Below, piece after piece: positions 5,325 to 6,123 of a stretch of 6,123 bases of DNA; positions within the stretch are counted from its first letter, which is position 1, and every line of letters starts with the position of its first letter. The position numbers and the translations under genes are program-made. The DNA is from JAWPNA01 sp045402695 (lineage in GTDB: Bacteria > Acidobacteriota > Polarisedimenticolia > JACPZX01 > DASXTC01): positions 1-6,123 of the forward strand of contig JAWPNA010000349.1 of the NCBI GenBank assembly GCA_045402695.1. The letters run 5' to 3'. The notes under the pieces were generated by a model that worked only from the letters and a program-made list of their open reading frames with translations, searched no databases and had not been told where the DNA came from.

Positions 5325-6123
5325 TTAGCCGCTGGTGCGCAGCGCGCCGCCTCCGATGACATCGCTGCTTGCGCGCGCCCCTTCACCGCCGAAATCAGGG
5401 ATGAGGTCCGCCATGAGCGCGCGCACCACCTGCTCCATCTCGGGCCCTGCCGAGGTCTCGAGGGCGCGCGCCATCATGTCCAGCCGGCCGGTCAACCCCG
5501 GCGGCAGGACCGCGTTGTTCCTCAACCTCTTGATCTTCTCGTGGGACGTCTCCTCCCATTCCTCGCCTCTCAGGTACAGCTCCTCGTGCAGCTTCTCGCC
5601 CGGACGAAGCCCGCAATAGTGGATCTCGATCTCCTCCTCCGGCTTGAAGCCCGACAGCTCGATGAGGTTGCGCGCCAGATCGATGATCCTGATCGGCTCT
5701 CCCATGTCCAGCAGAAAGACCTCGCCGCCCTTGCCCATGCTGCCCGCCTGGAGGACCAGATGCACCGCCTCGCTGATCGTCATGAAGTACCGGGTGACTT
5801 CGGGATGCGTCACCGTCACCGGGCCTCCCTCGGCAATCTGCTTCTTGAAGAGCGGCACCACGGAGCCGTCGCTCCCCAGCACGTTGCCGAACCGGACCGA
5901 CATGAACCGCGTGGAGGCGGGGATCTCGGAAAGCGCCATCTCGGCGAGCCGCTTGGTCCCGCCCATGATGCTCACGGGGTTGACGGCCTTGTCGGTGGAT
6001 ATGAGAACGAAGCGCTCGACATTGAGCCGCGCGGCTTTCTCGGCGACGTTTCGGGTGCCCAGCACGTTGTTCTTGAAGGCCTCAGCCGCGTTGGCCTCCA
6101 TCATCGGAACGTGCTTGAACGCA
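5325..6123 (-). CDS. PglF/WbpM-type nucleotide-sugar 4,6-dehydratase, C-terminal part (5' end beyond window)
   Basis: The frame is open at the right edge and 265 residues to the stop are visible. The first visible residues, AFKHVPMMEAN, match the (A)YKHVPLMEAN block of the CapD/FlaA1 dehydratase family (extended short-chain dehydrogenases). The catalytic block LISTDKAVNPVSIMGGTK (encoded around 6000-5952) carries T-D-K, but Met (codon 5966-5964) stands where most SDR enzymes have Tyr. As I recall, that substitution marks the large PglF/WbpM branch, which carries an N-terminal membrane domain, here off the window. RFGNVLGSDGSVVPLF, GPVTVTHPEVTRYFM and GLRPGEKLHEEL follow as usual. Expected reaction: UDP-GlcNAc to UDP-4-keto-6-deoxy-GlcNAc, feeding the aminotransferase downstream. 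The ATG at 6104 is internal, not the start, because homology continues upstream of it. Confidence 0.95.
   Translation of the reverse strand, partial: AFKHVPMMEANAAEAFKNNVLGTRNVAEKAARLNVERFVLISTDKAVNPVSIMGGTKRLAEMALSEIPASTRFMSVRFGNVLGSDGSVVPLFKKQIAEGGPVTVTHPEVTRYFMTISEAVHLVLQAGSMGKGGEVFLLDMGEPIRIIDLARNLIELSGFKPEEEIEIHYCGLRPGEKLHEELYLRGEEWEETSHEKIKRLRNNAVLPPGLTGRLDMMARALETSAGPEMEQVVRALMADLIPDFGGEGARASSDVIGGGALRTSG

Noticed and set aside
4973..5386. Minus-strand ORF of 137 residues spanning the intergenic region
   Set aside because: It starts inside the dehydratase gene, runs through the promoter and into the HTH gene in another frame, and looks like random coding.

Overview
The window is GC-rich bacterial DNA with strong G/C preference at third codon positions. 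Every convincing gene lies on the minus strand, so transcription runs from high to low coordinates. The content is a surface-polysaccharide or glycoconjugate locus. It suggests a high-GC, probably Gram-negative or environmental lineage, but the sequence does not fix a genus. No IS element, tRNA, rRNA or CRISPR array was seen, and the plus strand carries only antisense shadow ORFs.

Layout in transcription order: (1) 5325-6123, the C-terminal 265 residues of a PglF/WbpM-type nucleotide-sugar 4,6-dehydratase whose N-terminus lies beyond the right edge. (2) 5017-5324, a 308-base gap with a good sigma70-type promoter, three GAAC direct repeats just upstream of it, a leader with competing small hairpins, and a possible 37-codon ORF. 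(3) 4786-4992, a very small excisionase/BldC-like helix-turn-helix protein. (4) 3732-4697, an ExoA-like family 2 glycosyltransferase that appears to lack an internal block of about 30 residues. (5) 2571-3728, a DegT/DnrJ/EryC1/StrS PLP sugar aminotransferase. (6) 1621-2574, a sugar N-formyltransferase related to Fmt and the ArnA N-terminal domain. (7) 962-1624, a PIG-L/LmbE-type deacetylase. (8) 360-968, a small PglC-like phosphoglycosyl transferase. (9) 1-353, the N-terminal 117 residues of a GT-B family 4 glycosyltransferase, cut by the left edge. Genes 4 to 9 are tightly packed, with 4-base ATGA overlaps, a 7-base overlap and gaps of 3 and 6 bases, so they are almost certainly one operon.

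Working model (inference): the dehydratase makes UDP-4-keto-6-deoxy-GlcNAc, the aminotransferase makes the 4-amino sugar, and the formyltransferase caps the 4-amine with a formyl group, where the Campylobacter Pgl pathway uses the PglD acetyltransferase. The PglC-like enzyme would load the sugar-1-phosphate onto undecaprenyl phosphate, and the GT4 and GT2 enzymes would extend the glycan. The PIG-L enzyme could remove the 2-N-acetyl group or act on a later lipid-linked intermediate. The locus therefore resembles an N-formyl variant of bacillosamine-initiated glycan assembly, preceded by a tiny DNA-binding protein that may control it.
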